From: Cytophagales bacterium
Lineage (GTDB): Bacteria > Bacteroidota > Bacteroidia > Cytophagales > Cyclobacteriaceae
Length of the DNA: 64,000 nucleotides
Direction of reading: 5' to 3'
NCBI GenBank assembly: GCA_022360015.1
Contig: JAKSDQ010000062.1
Span: 62,001 to 126,000, forward strand
The position numbers were made by a program, and so were the translations under genes. Below the pieces are notes generated by a model. That model did no database searches and was not told where the DNA came from. It was given only the letters and a program-made list of their open reading frames with translations. Shown one piece after another: positions 9,779 through 19,505 of the stretch (position 1 is the first letter of the stretch; every line of letters starts with the position of its first letter).

Positions 9779-10534
9779 ATGGATAATAGGAAAAACAAGT
9801 TAGCAGAGAACACAAGTTATTTTCACAAAGTAGAAGAGGAGCATAAAATCAGGCAGGCTTTTAAAGACCGTGACTGGAATGAGATAAAAAGCTCTAATTC
9901 GTGGGTGATATTCAAAGTGATGTCGGAGTTTGTAGAAGGATTTGAAAAATTAGCTAAGATTGGTCCGTGTGTTTCTATATTTGGTTCTGCCAGAACAAAA
10001 GAAACCCATAAATCCTACATAATGGCCGAAGAAATTGCCGGAAAACTAGTTCGGCACGGTTATGGTGTGATAACTGGTGGAGGCCCCGGTATCATGGAAG
10101 CCGGGAACAAAGGCGCGAGGAATGAAAATGGAAAATCGGTTGGTCTGAATATTATCCTTCCTTTTGAGCAAGACCATAATATTTATATCGACCCCGATAA
10201 ATTAATCACGTTTGACTACTTTTTCGTAAGAAAAGTAATGTTTGTAAAATACGCACAGGGATTTGTAGTAATGCCGGGAGGATTCGGCACCCTGGACGAA
10301 TTGTTTGAAGCGATGACTTTAATTCAAACCAAGAAAATAGGGCGGTTTCCTATTGTCTTGGTTGGAAGAAAGTATTGGAATGGCTTGTTTGACTGGATCA
10401 GAAATGTGATGTTGTTTGAGAAGAATATCGATGAACAGGATCTGGATCTGGTTAACCTGGTAGATGACGCTACCGAGGCTGTGAAAGTGATTGATGATTT
10501 TTATTCAAAGTATTTATTATCACCAAATTTTTAA
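9779..10534 (+). CDS. LOG-family protein (TIGR00730, Rossmann fold)
   Basis: A 251-residue protein of the lysine-decarboxylase-like LOG family. Many members are cytokinin-riboside or nucleotide 5'-monophosphate phosphoribohydrolases. The two signature loops are present: GGGPGIMEA and PGGFGTLDE, the latter carrying the catalytic Glu region. An in-frame TTG at 9701 would extend the protein by 26 residues without family support, so the ATG at 9779 is chosen. The next gene begins two bases after this stop, so the two are probably co-transcribed. The substrate in this organism is unknown. Confidence 0.88.
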   Translation: MDNRKNKLAENTSYFHKVEEEHKIRQAFKDRDWNEIKSSNSWVIFKVMSEFVEGFEKLAKIGPCVSIFGSARTKETHKSYIMAEEIAGKLVRHGYGVITGGGPGIMEAGNKGARNENGKSVGLNIILPFEQDHNIYIDPDKLITFDYFFVRKVMFVKYAQGFVVMPGGFGTLDELFEAMTLIQTKKIGRFPIVLVGRKYWNGLFDWIRNVMLFEKNIDEQDLDLVNLVDDATEAVKVIDDFYSKYLLSPNF

Positions 10535-10536
10535 AA

Positions 10537-11595
10537 GTGAAAGAGAGACAAAATTTGCTGTTGGGTTCGGTTATTATCTTATTGTTAAGTTATATCTTTT
10601 ATGACAGTTATTTCCGGGGCGAGGTTACTCCACCCCGGGAGAAGGCAGTCTCTCAGGTAAAACCACTTAAATATAAGGTATACACTTTTGATATTCCTGA
10701 AGATTTGAATTTTGCAGGAGAACCGGTACCTGTTCATAACCCTGATATAAGGGAGCGATTTGACCGGGAGGTTCATGTCAATACTTATTGGAACTCCAGT
10801 ACAGTATTTATGATCAAAAGGGCTAACCGCTGGTTTCCCATCATAGAACCCATCCTGCAAGAGAATGGGATCCCTGAGGATTTTAAATACCTGGCTGTCA
10901 TAGAAAGCTCACTTACCAATGCAGTTTCCCCCAAAAAGGCAGTTGGTTTCTGGCAATTACTGGGTGGCACTGCCAAAGAGTGGGGGCTGGAAGTAAACAA
11001 TGAAGTCGATGAAAGGTACCACCCTGCCAAGTCGGCCGAGGTTGCCTGCAGGTACGTTAAGAAGGCATACCGGAAACTTGGGAGCTGGACCAGCGCCGCG
11101 GCTTCCTACAATATGGGCGTTTATGGCCTGAGCAAAAGATTTAAAGAGCAAAAGGTAGACTCCTATTATGACTTGCTTTTAAATCACGAAACCGCCAGGT
11201 ACGTTTTTCGCGCCCTGGCCCTGAAAGAAATCATGGAGAACCCCGAACGTTACGGATATGAAATACCCCAGGAACACTTGTATCATCATATCCCTTTAAA
11301 AGAGATAAAAATCACAAAGACAATACCGAGTCTGGTAGATTTTTCCAATTCATTGGGAATCAATTATAAAACCCTGAAATTGCATAACCCCTGGCTAAGG
11401 GCAAAGCAGCTCACGGTACGAGGAAGAAAAGATGGCTACATCATTGCCATACCGGAGAGCGTTTCAGATGATTTAATTGCACAATATCAAAATCAAAAAA
11501 TTCTTTATACAGGCGATCTGGCTCTATCAGAGGAAAAGGATGAACAGGCCGGATCTCCCAAGGATTTACAAAGCCTTAATACAAGACCTGAATAA
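10537..11595 (+). CDS. Membrane-anchored lytic transglycosylase (MltD/SLT type)
   Basis: Predicted peptidoglycan lytic transglycosylase of 352 residues. It has a short N-terminal hydrophobic anchor (about residues 8-24). The SLT domain (about 95-220) has the catalytic Glu123 in VIESSLTN, followed by GFWQLLGGTAKEWGL and the conserved SAAASYNMG motif. The C-terminal part (about 260-330) may be a degenerate LysM-like unit. The start is a GTG two bases after the preceding LOG gene. There is no ATG near the signal anchor. Confidence 0.88.
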   Translation: MKERQNLLLGSVIILLLSYIFYDSYFRGEVTPPREKAVSQVKPLKYKVYTFDIPEDLNFAGEPVPVHNPDIRERFDREVHVNTYWNSSTVFMIKRANRWFPIIEPILQENGIPEDFKYLAVIESSLTNAVSPKKAVGFWQLLGGTAKEWGLEVNNEVDERYHPAKSAEVACRYVKKAYRKLGSWTSAAASYNMGVYGLSKRFKEQKVDSYYDLLLNHETARYVFRALALKEIMENPERYGYEIPQEHLYHHIPLKEIKITKTIPSLVDFSNSLGINYKTLKLHNPWLRAKQLTVRGRKDGYIIAIPESVSDDLIAQYQNQKILYTGDLALSEEKDEQAGSPKDLQSLNTRPE

Positions 11596-11680
11596 CAGGA
11601 TCTGAATATTGAAAGGTCTTTATCTTTAACGTATTTCCTTATTATATTTACGCCTTCACAATCATGAAAGGCCCAACCAA

Positions 11681-14560
11681 ATGACATCAAAATTAAAAAA
11701 TCCGGCTGTAAATGTTTCTACAGCGCCCTCAAATGGATTTGACCCCACAGGTTTTGATAAAATCGAAATATTTGGTGCCAGGGAGCATAATCTTAAGAAT
11801 ATCGACCTTGTGCTGCCACGGAACAAGCTGGTAGTGGTAACGGGTATCAGTGGAAGCGGTAAATCTTCTCTTGCTTTTGATACCATATATGCTGAAGGAC
11901 AAAGAAGGTATATGGAAAGCTTTTCCGCCTATGCCAGGTCATTTTTAGGCGACCTTGAACGGCCGGATGTTGACAAAATCAATGGGCTTAGCCCGGTAAT
12001 CTCCATTGAGCAGAAAACCACCTCACGAAATCCCCGCTCCACGGTAGGTACGGTTACGGAAATATATGATTTTTTAAGATTGTTTTATGCAAGGGCTTCT
12101 GAGGCTTTTTCCTATCTGACGGGAGAAAAAATGATCAGGCAGTCTGAAGACCAGATAGTTGACCATATCATAGGCAATTTCCATGATAAAAAACTTATTT
12201 TGCTGGCGCCGGTTGTCAAAGGTCGTAAGGGACACTACAGGGAATTGTTTCAGCAAATCAGGAAGTCAGGCTTTACTAAAGTAAGGGTCGATGGCGAGTT
12301 ATTAGACCTTGCGCCCAAAATGCAGGTAGACCGTTACAAGATCCATGATATAGAAATTGTCATTGACCGCATCAAAGTACAGGACAAAGACAAATACCGC
12401 ATAGGCCAATCGGTGAAAGCGGCCTTAAATCACGGTAAGGGAGTCATGATGGTACTTAATGAAGCGGGGGATACCAGTCATTTTTCCAAAAACCTGATGG
12501 ATCCAAAGAGCGGATTAGCTTACGACGAACCTGCCCCCAACACCTTTTCATTTAACTCCCCTTACGGGGCCTGTCCAAGCTGCAGGGGTTTGGGCGTCAT
12601 CGAAGAAATTACAAAAACGTCCATCATTCCCAATCCCGAACTAAGTATAAGCCGTGGTGGTATCGCACCCCTGGGCGAATACCGGGACATATGGATTTTT
12701 AAAAAGATCGAATCTTTGCTTAAAAAGCATCAACTCAATTTATCCACCCCTTTGAAAGATATCCCTGAAAAGGTATTGGAAACGTTGCTATATGGATCGG
12801 ATATTAGCGTGGCGGTGCAGTCGGTCAAATATCCCGGAACAGAATGGCATACTAAGTTTGAAGGAATCATCAGCTTTCTTGAAAAACAAAAGGAAGGTGG
12901 CTCTGAAAATATCAGAAAATGGATCAGTGATTTTACAGATGTCAAAGTTTGTCCGGAATGCGAAGGTGCCCGGTTAAAAAAAGAGTCACTTCACTTTAAA
13001 ATTGACGGGAAAAATATATTCGAACTGGCTTGTATGAACATCAACCAATTGCATGATTGGTTTATCGGTCTTGAGTCCAGGCTCAACGAACGCCAAAACC
13101 GGATAGCGGCGGAAGTTTTAAAAGAGATCAGAAAAAGGATCGGTTTTCTGCTGAACATCGGACTTGATTACCTGGATCTGAACCGGCCATTAAAGACACT
13201 TTCCGGTGGAGAGTCGCAACGGATCAGGTTGGCGACACAAATCGGCACCCAACTGGTAGGTGTCCTGTATATACTTGACGAACCGAGCATCGGTTTACAC
13301 CAAAGAGATAATATTAAGTTGATTGATGCGCTGAAATCCCTTCGGGATTTGGGGAATTCAGTGATTGTAGTAGAGCACGATAAGGATATGATGCTGCATT
13401 CGGATCACATTATAGATATCGGCCCGGGTGCCGGTCTTCATGGGGGGCAGATAGTGGCAGAAGGGAGCCCCGACCAATTCATTCAAAACGACAGTATTAC
13501 AGCCGAATTTTTAAATAACCGGCAACAAATTGAGGTGCCTGCTTCGCGGAGGGAGGGAAACGGAAAATCAATTACCTTAAAAGGAGCAAAAGGTAACAAC
13601 CTTAAGGACATAGATGTCGTTTTTCCCCTTGGTAAATTACTGTGCGTAACGGGTGTGTCGGGAAGCGGCAAATCCACTTTGATTCATGACACCCTTTTTC
13701 CGATTTTAAGCCAGCGGATTTATCGTGCCAAAAGGAGCCCACTTGCGCATGAATCGATTGACGGGATAGAAAATATTGACAAGGTGATCGAAGTCGACCA
13801 GTCCCCTATCGGTCGTACTCCACGCTCCAATCCTGCCACCTACACAGGTGTGTTTACTGATATCAGGGCACTTTATAAGGAACTGCCAGAGGCCAAAATA
13901 AGAGGATATAAAGCCGGAAGGTTCTCATTTAACGTGAAGGGAGGACGATGCGAAACCTGCGAAGGCGCCGGCATGAAGCTTATTGAAATGGACTTCCTCC
14001 CCAATGTGTATGTACCCTGTGAAACTTGCCGGGGGAAAAGGTACAACCGTGAGACCCTGGAAATCAGGTATAAAGGCAAATCCATCGCTGATGTCCTGGA
14101 AATGACCGTTGAGCAGGCGGTGAGCTTCTTTGAGCACTTCCCCAAAATCCTGAGAAAGATTCAGACCCTCAATGATGTCGGTTTAGGTTACATCACCTTA
14201 GGACAACATGCCACCACCTTATCCGGCGGGGAGGCACAAAGGGTCAAATTAGCCACTGAGCTTTCTAAAAAAGATACCGGGAAAACCATCTATATTCTGG
14301 ACGAACCAACCACCGGGTTACATTTCCAGGATATTCAACACCTGCTTCACGTCGTCAATAAGCTGGTGGATAAAGGAAACACGGTTTTAATCATAGAACA
14401 CAACCTGGACATCATAAAAGTTGCCGACTACATTATCGACCTTGGCCCGGAAGGAGGCGACCGAGGAGGAAAACTGGTAGTTTCCGGAACCCCCGAGCAG
14501 GTGATTAAAAATAAAATCAGCCACACCGCCAGGTTTTTGAAAGAAGAACTGGGCAGATAA
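11681..14560 (+). CDS. uvrA: Excinuclease ABC subunit A
   Basis: UvrA is the damage-recognition ATPase of nucleotide excision repair and works as a dimer with UvrB. The 959-residue length is normal. Both ABC modules are complete: Walker A GISGSGKSS near the N-terminus and GVSGSGKST near the middle, with signatures LSGGESQRIRLA and LSGGEAQRVKLA. Zinc-binding cysteine motifs CPSC and CPEC lie in the first half and CETC...CETC in the second. The start is an ATG. The 85-base upstream gap contains TATATTTAC, close to a -7 box. A second UvrA paralogue may exist elsewhere; length and motifs fit the main one. Confidence 0.96.
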   Translation: MTSKLKNPAVNVSTAPSNGFDPTGFDKIEIFGAREHNLKNIDLVLPRNKLVVVTGISGSGKSSLAFDTIYAEGQRRYMESFSAYARSFLGDLERPDVDKINGLSPVISIEQKTTSRNPRSTVGTVTEIYDFLRLFYARASEAFSYLTGEKMIRQSEDQIVDHIIGNFHDKKLILLAPVVKGRKGHYRELFQQIRKSGFTKVRVDGELLDLAPKMQVDRYKIHDIEIVIDRIKVQDKDKYRIGQSVKAALNHGKGVMMVLNEAGDTSHFSKNLMDPKSGLAYDEPAPNTFSFNSPYGACPSCRGLGVIEEITKTSIIPNPELSISRGGIAPLGEYRDIWIFKKIESLLKKHQLNLSTPLKDIPEKVLETLLYGSDISVAVQSVKYPGTEWHTKFEGIISFLEKQKEGGSENIRKWISDFTDVKVCPECEGARLKKESLHFKIDGKNIFELACMNINQLHDWFIGLESRLNERQNRIAAEVLKEIRKRIGFLLNIGLDYLDLNRPLKTLSGGESQRIRLATQIGTQLVGVLYILDEPSIGLHQRDNIKLIDALKSLRDLGNSVIVVEHDKDMMLHSDHIIDIGPGAGLHGGQIVAEGSPDQFIQNDSITAEFLNNRQQIEVPASRREGNGKSITLKGAKGNNLKDIDVVFPLGKLLCVTGVSGSGKSTLIHDTLFPILSQRIYRAKRSPLAHESIDGIENIDKVIEVDQSPIGRTPRSNPATYTGVFTDIRALYKELPEAKIRGYKAGRFSFNVKGGRCETCEGAGMKLIEMDFLPNVYVPCETCRGKRYNRETLEIRYKGKSIADVLEMTVEQAVSFFEHFPKILRKIQTLNDVGLGYITLGQHATTLSGGEAQRVKLATELSKKDTGKTIYILDEPTTGLHFQDIQHLLHVVNKLVDKGNTVLIIEHNLDIIKVADYIIDLGPEGGDRGGKLVVSGTPEQVIKNKISHTARFLKEELGR

Positions 14561-14658
14561 ACTAAAAATCAGAAATCCTCACCTAAAAATTACATGCCAC
14601 AACTATCTTATTCCGATTTCGTTTTTACTTATGGTTCTGATATTTTTTTCATCAAAAA

Positions 14659-15990
14659 TTGCAAAATAACTTGAACTATTCAATAAGAATTCCATCTTCC
14701 ACCAAAAAAAGAATCGTAATTATCGGTGGGGGCTTCGGGGGAATACAACTTGCGAGGGGACTGAAAAATAAAGGTTTTCAGGTAGTGCTGCTTGACAGGC
14801 ATAATTATCATACTTTTCAACCACTTCTCTACCAGGTAGCAACGGCAGGGCTCGAGCCTGATTCCATAGCAGGCCCTTTGAGGAAGCTGTTGCAACATTA
14901 TAAAGACTTTTATTTCAGGATGGCTTTGGTGAATGAGATTATTCCTGAAAAAAATATGATCGATACCACTATCGGGAAGTTGGAATATGACTACCTTGTA
15001 ATAGCTGTAGGGTCCAAAACAAATTATTTTGGCCAGGAAGAAAGGTTTGACAAGGCATTTCCTTTAAAGCAAATCCCTCAGGCGCTGGATTTAAGGAGCC
15101 AAATCCTGCAGAATTTTGAGAAAGCAATCATGACCACCGATAAAGAAGAGCGGCAAAGTCTTAAGAACTTTGTTATCGTAGGGGGTGGGCCAACCGGCGT
15201 GGAAGTAGCCGGGGCGCTCGGTGAACTGAAAATGCATGTTTTGCCCAATGACTATAAAGAGCTGGATTTTGAAAAAATGAATATTTACCTTGTCGAAGGA
15301 CAACCGAGGTTGCTAAGCGGAATGTCTGAAACTGCAAGCAAAAAGTCTTATGACTTTCTAAAGCGTTTTAACGTGACTGTGAAGCTCGGCACCATAGTAA
15401 AGGCCTTTGACGGGAAATTTGTGCATCTGGATGATGGTATGGTAATTCCCAGTCAAACACTCGTTTGGGCAGCAGGGGTTACCGGCAACATGATTGATGG
15501 CCTTTCTGAGGAAGTCATAGCCAATGGCAGAATTATGGTCGATGAATTTAACAAGGTTAAAAGCTACGAAAACGTTTTTGCCATAGGCGATATTGCACTG
15601 CAAAAAAGTAAAAGCTTTCCGAATGGATTGCCCATGCTGGCACCCGTAGCCATGCAGCAGGGCAAACTGCTGGCCAAAAACCTGTGCCACTTGAAGAAAG
15701 GAAAAGCACCCTTACCTTTTCAATACCTGGACAAAGGATCGATGGCCACCATTGGAAGAAATAAAGCTGTGGTGGATTTGAAAGGTATAAAGTTCAGCGG
15801 GTTGTTTGCCTGGTTTGTCTGGATGTTCGTCCATTTAATGTCTATTATCGGATTTAGAAATAAATTGGTGGTTTTCAGCAATTGGTTGTGGAATTACTTC
15901 ACCTACGACCGGGGTACAAGGTTGATCATCCGGCCTTTTATCAGGAATCCGGAAAAGAAAAAACAGCGGGAAAAAGTGTCCGTGATCTGA
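14659..15990 (+). CDS. Type II NADH dehydrogenase (NDH-2)-like flavoprotein
   Basis: A 443-residue FAD/NADH oxidoreductase that likely passes electrons from NADH to quinone at the inner face of the cytoplasmic membrane without pumping. Two Rossmann motifs are present: IIGGGFGGIQLARGL (FAD) and IVGGGPTGVEVAGAL (NAD). WAAGVTGN and AIGDIA are further family motifs. A hydrophobic stretch near 385-415 (FAWFVWMFVHLMS) is the likely membrane attachment. No ATG exists between the in-frame stop at 14638 and the Rossmann strand. The start is therefore a TTG, 14659 or 14671. Confidence 0.88.
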   Translation: MQNNLNYSIRIPSSTKKRIVIIGGGFGGIQLARGLKNKGFQVVLLDRHNYHTFQPLLYQVATAGLEPDSIAGPLRKLLQHYKDFYFRMALVNEIIPEKNMIDTTIGKLEYDYLVIAVGSKTNYFGQEERFDKAFPLKQIPQALDLRSQILQNFEKAIMTTDKEERQSLKNFVIVGGGPTGVEVAGALGELKMHVLPNDYKELDFEKMNIYLVEGQPRLLSGMSETASKKSYDFLKRFNVTVKLGTIVKAFDGKFVHLDDGMVIPSQTLVWAAGVTGNMIDGLSEEVIANGRIMVDEFNKVKSYENVFAIGDIALQKSKSFPNGLPMLAPVAMQQGKLLAKNLCHLKKGKAPLPFQYLDKGSMATIGRNKAVVDLKGIKFSGLFAWFVWMFVHLMSIIGFRNKLVVFSNWLWNYFTYDRGTRLIIRPFIRNPEKKKQREKVSVI

Positions 15991-16073
15991 TTTACTGGTA
16001 TTCCATAAAACACCCCCCTGTCCATAAATACAACCATTTATAAAATAATCCGCCGATTCTCACGGCGAATGGT

Positions 16074-16081
16074 TAAATTTG
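16074..16081 (+). promoter_or_regulatory. -7 box of the LytS/LytR-type pair, with a small palindrome upstream
   Basis: TAAATTTG matches TAnnTTTG and lies 26 bases before the ATG at 16107. Where the -33 box would be, an inverted repeat CGCCG-N7-CGGCG (16051-16067) is found instead, which could be an operator. Both readings are predictions. Confidence 0.4.
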
Positions 16082-16106
16082 GATTGAATTTGATCGTCAG
16101 GGATCT

Positions 16107-17135
16107 ATGAATAAGACCAGATTATATTGGATTTGTCAAATTGGGGGATGGTCAATTTGGACATTTTTTAATCTGGGCATTAAAGCTATCACCGATGGTT
16201 TTGATGGAAAAGATTTGGTAGGCCCGGTACTGGTTTCCATATTTTCAATTTATTCCACACACATCTACCGCAATTTTGTTGTAAAAAGAAATTGGCTGAG
16301 ACTCAAAATGCCAAATTTGATACCCAGGGTGCTATTCATGATTGCCGCCCTGTCTTTGCTCAATGCCTTCTTTGTGGTATTGATCTACTATTTTATTGAT
16401 CCCCTTTCATCTCAGGGAATAAGTTTTTTTGCCCAGTTTCTATTCCAGTTCGCAGCTTTTTCCATTTTGTATCTTTTCTGGAATCTGATCTATTTCCTGT
16501 ATCATTACTTCGAAAACTACAGTACCACCCTGAAATTTGAAGCTACCATCAATGAAATAAAATTGAATAAGCTCAAATCCCAGCTTAACCCCCATTTTAT
16601 TTTTAACGCTTTAAACAGTATTAGGGCGCTGGTGGATGAGGATCCTAAAAAATCAAAAATTGCCATTACGCAGTTATCGAATATTCTCAGAAATTCACTG
16701 ATGATGGATGAGCGCAGGTTGATAAAGTTTAACGAAGAAATGCAAATCGTGAAAGACTACCTTGACCTGGAAAGCATTCGCTTTGAAGAAAGGCTCAGAA
16801 CAGAATTTGATATTCATCCCGATTCCAACAACTTTGAAGTACCCCCACTGATGATTCAGACCCTGGTTGAGAATGGCATTAAACATGGTATCTCCAATCT
16901 GGTTGAAGGCGGGTTGATCAAGGTAAATACGTATGTAGATGGCGCAAAACTGAATATTCAGATACGAAACAGCGGACAATACCTGAACGGTGTATTGATG
17001 AAGCATGGTGGATATGGCATAGAAAATACAAGACAAAGACTTAAACTGCTGTTCGGTGATGACACCTCATTTTCAATTTTAAATGAGAATGAAGATTTTG
17101 TGTTAACCGATGTTGTAATACCTAAAATAACCTGA
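16107..17135 (+). CDS. LytS/YehU-type sensor histidine kinase
   Basis: A 342-residue membrane kinase of the His_kinase (PF06580) type. Four hydrophobic segments cover about residues 10-150. The phospho-acceptor His lies in LNPHFIFNALNSI, the ATP-binding N-box in TLVENGIKHGI, and the G-box in GGYGIENTRQRLKL. No extracellular sensor domain is evident. The gene is followed one base after its stop by the LytTR response regulator, so the two form a two-component system. The signal is unknown. Confidence 0.92.
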   Translation: MNKTRLYWICQIGGWSIWTFFNLGIKAITDGFDGKDLVGPVLVSIFSIYSTHIYRNFVVKRNWLRLKMPNLIPRVLFMIAALSLLNAFFVVLIYYFIDPLSSQGISFFAQFLFQFAAFSILYLFWNLIYFLYHYFENYSTTLKFEATINEIKLNKLKSQLNPHFIFNALNSIRALVDEDPKKSKIAITQLSNILRNSLMMDERRLIKFNEEMQIVKDYLDLESIRFEERLRTEFDIHPDSNNFEVPPLMIQTLVENGIKHGISNLVEGGLIKVNTYVDGAKLNIQIRNSGQYLNGVLMKHGGYGIENTRQRLKLLFGDDTSFSILNENEDFVLTDVVIPKIT

Positions 17136-17136
17136 T

Positions 17137-17862
17137 ATGAACGCTTTGATAATAGATGACGAAAGGCTGGCACGGAAAGAACTGGTATCTCTTTTGTCAG
17201 AACATCCGGATATAGAGATTGTAGGCGAGGCTATTAATGCCGATGATGCTTATGAAAAAATCAACACCCTAAAACCGGATTTACTTTTTTTAGATATTCA
17301 AATGCCTGGAAAATCCGGGTTTGATTTGCTGGAGATGCTGGATGCGGTGCCTAAGGTAATTTTTACCACTGCCTATGATGAGTACGCGTTGAAAGCATTT
17401 GAAGTAAATGCGCTCGATTATGTTTTGAAACCGATCCAACCCGAACGTCTTAATGACGCCTTAAAAAAGCTTTCAAAAAACCAACAGCAAGAGGAACAGC
17501 TTCATGCTTCTGTTCAAAAGGGCAAACTGGGGTTAAACGACCAGGTTTTTGTAAAAGATGGTGACAAATGCTGGTTTGTCAGATTGTCTGATGTACGGTT
17601 GTTTGAATCTGACGGCAACTATATCAAGGTTTATTTTGAACAGTATAAACCCATGATACATAAATCCCTGAACGCGCTGGATGAAAGATTGGATGACAGG
17701 ACCTTTTTCAGGGCCAGCAGAAAGCACATTATTAACTTGAATTGGGTGGAAAACATTGAAACCTGGTTCAACGGAGGTTTAATGGTACAATTAAAAGGAG
17801 GGGAAAAAGTAGAGGTGAGCAGAAGGCAGGCAGCAAAATTTAAGGACATGATGAGCCTTTAA
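17137..17862 (+). CDS. LytTR-family response regulator
   Basis: A 241-residue response regulator. The receiver domain (1-120) has acidic residues D7/D8 and the phospho-acceptor Asp53 in LFLDIQMPG. A LytTR DNA-binding domain (about 140-241) has the typical LFESDGNYIKVYF and SRKHIINLNWV motifs. It is the partner of the kinase encoded immediately upstream. LytTR proteins usually bind paired direct repeats upstream of their targets. No such repeat pair was recognised near this operon. Confidence 0.93.
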   Translation: MNALIIDDERLARKELVSLLSEHPDIEIVGEAINADDAYEKINTLKPDLLFLDIQMPGKSGFDLLEMLDAVPKVIFTTAYDEYALKAFEVNALDYVLKPIQPERLNDALKKLSKNQQQEEQLHASVQKGKLGLNDQVFVKDGDKCWFVRLSDVRLFESDGNYIKVYFEQYKPMIHKSLNALDERLDDRTFFRASRKHIINLNWVENIETWFNGGLMVQLKGGEKVEVSRRQAAKFKDMMSL

Positions 17863-17881
17863 CCGGCAAAGGCAGCGATGC

Positions 17882-18256
17882 TTAACCTCTTACCATGGAG
17901 ATCAACTCATTTTCAATTTCCCAGTCTTTGGCCAGTTTTAACATAGCTGTCGCTTCCATTTCTGTGATATAACCCTTTTGATTATTGGCTTTCCAGACCA
18001 TATCCAGATAAGAAAGTAGTTTTTTCTTGTCCGACCCTTTGAATACATCATTTAAATAAATCCTGGCCCGGTCAAAAGCCGTGTAATAATCTTCCGAAAT
18101 AAATTCATTAGCCCATTCAAGCTCAGCTTCCGCTTTTAGCTCCCGGGCTGTGTCATCCAAGATTTTCTGCTCATCTTCATCCAGTCCATGGTAATGGAAA
18201 ATTACTGATTTTAACAACAGAAACGCTTTTTTTTCTTCGCTGGACATGGCATTCAT
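17882..18256 (-). CDS. Uncharacterised small helical protein
   Basis: A 124-residue acidic, probably all-helical, soluble protein with no signal peptide. I do not recognise a family with certainty. The helical pattern and the end (EMEATAMLKLAKDWEIENELISMV) are faintly reminiscent of TerB-like folds. The ATG at 18256 or the one at 18247 (MSSEEKK) could be used; the second leaves more room for a leader behind the -7 box at 18267-18274. It is convergent with the response regulator (20-base gap) and lies downstream of hemW on the same strand. Confidence 0.7.
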   Translation of the reverse strand: MNAMSSEEKKAFLLLKSVIFHYHGLDEDEQKILDDTARELKAEAELEWANEFISEDYYTAFDRARIYLNDVFKGSDKKKLLSYLDMVWKANNQKGYITEMEATAMLKLAKDWEIENELISMVRG

Positions 18257-18266
18257 ATTATGGGCT

Positions 18267-18274
18267 CAAATATA
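18267..18274 (-). promoter_or_regulatory. -7 box for the small minus-strand gene
   Basis: On the minus strand this reads TATATTTG, an exact TAnnTTTG match. It lies 10 bases upstream of the ATG at 18256 and 19 bases upstream of the ATG at 18247. No TTTG -33 box is visible. Confidence 0.3.
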
Positions 18275-18303
18275 ATAATTTTAATCTTTTTTTGGATAAT
18301 TTT

Positions 18304-19431
18304 TCATAAAATGAAAAAATTCCGAATGATGTTGTCTGCTACCAGCTTACCCCGTGTGGTTAAATATATGACCCCGTTTTTTTCAATAATAAGCCCTGCA
18401 TCGATGTACTTATCAATGGTTTTTGCATGTGTTTTTGACAAGTTGACTTTAAACTGGTTTTTCAGAAAGTAAAGATCACACCCCCAGTGGGTTCTCAGAC
18501 TGGTCAGCAAGTATTCGTTGGCTTTGTCTTTAAGCGTCAATTTTTCAACCTGGCAGGGAATTGCGCCTTCATTTATTTTAGAAAGATACAAATGATTGTT
18601 TGCGAAATTGGCTTGCCTGGAATTGCCATCAAATGAATGGGCACTTGGCCCTACTCCCAAATATTTTTTAAATTTCCAATAATTGCTGTTGTGTTGTGAA
18701 TACATGTCTGGCAGGCAAAAGCTTGAAATTTCATAGTGTAAATATCCATTTTCATTTAAAGTCCGCACCAATAACTCAAATTGATCGGCAACCATGTTTT
18801 CTTCCGGGGGATTCAGCTTCTTGTTTTTATGGCGATGACCAAATACCGTACGTGGCTCGATAGTGAGACAGTAGGCAGAAATATGTGGCACCATCAACGC
18901 CATGGCCTGTGCCAGGTCGCTTGTCCAGGAATCTAAGGTACTATTCGGAAGGCCATACATCAAGTCTATGGTAATATTGTTCAAACCTGAAGATTTGGCT
19001 ATACGAATCGATTCGATTGCCTCACGGGCTGTATGTGCCCTGTTCATAAATGATAGCTGTTTGTCATCGAATGACTGAACACCGATACTTAACCGGTTGA
19101 TACCACAGGATTTGACAGCAGCCACTTTATCATAAGTCAGGTCATCCGGATTGGCTTCCAGAGTAATTTCAGGGCTGTCTGTTACATGATAGTTTGTATA
19201 AATTTCGGATAAAATCAGGTTAATCTGCCTTTTATTTAGCAGTGATGGGGTACCACCACCAAAATAGATCGTGTTGATATCTTCATCCTGCAGGTAATTC
19301 TTTTGTAATTTTAACTCCCAGACAATCGCTTCTATCATGGCGTTGATATAGCCAGTATTTGTTGAGAAATGAAAATCACAATAGTGGCATGCTTTTTTGC
19401 AAAAAGGGATATGTACATAAATACCAGCCAA
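18304..19431 (-). CDS. hemW: Radical SAM heme chaperone HemW
   Basis: A 375-residue HemW (formerly HemN-like) protein, which binds heme and delivers it to target proteins. It also carries a radical-SAM [4Fe-4S] cluster. Cluster ligands are C11, C15 and C18 in PFCKKACHYCDF, with the GGGTPS SAM motif following. The HNSNYWKFKKYLGVGPSAHS stretch and the C-terminal HemN_C helices (about 300-370) are family hallmarks. Residues of true coproporphyrinogen oxidase were not checked individually. The gene is divergent from the BamA-like gene; the 74-base gap must hold both promoters. Confidence 0.92.
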   Translation of the reverse strand: MAGIYVHIPFCKKACHYCDFHFSTNTGYINAMIEAIVWELKLQKNYLQDEDINTIYFGGGTPSLLNKRQINLILSEIYTNYHVTDSPEITLEANPDDLTYDKVAAVKSCGINRLSIGVQSFDDKQLSFMNRAHTAREAIESIRIAKSSGLNNITIDLMYGLPNSTLDSWTSDLAQAMALMVPHISAYCLTIEPRTVFGHRHKNKKLNPPEENMVADQFELLVRTLNENGYLHYEISSFCLPDMYSQHNSNYWKFKKYLGVGPSAHSFDGNSRQANFANNHLYLSKINEGAIPCQVEKLTLKDKANEYLLTSLRTHWGCDLYFLKNQFKVNLSKTHAKTIDKYIDAGLIIEKNGVIYLTTRGKLVADNIIRNFFIL

Positions 19432-19505
19432 TTAAATGATAATTTTAGTGTTATTTGATTTTCTTGCACTTTAAATGTTGCCCAAAGGTTTTAATTTTAT
19501 ATCAT

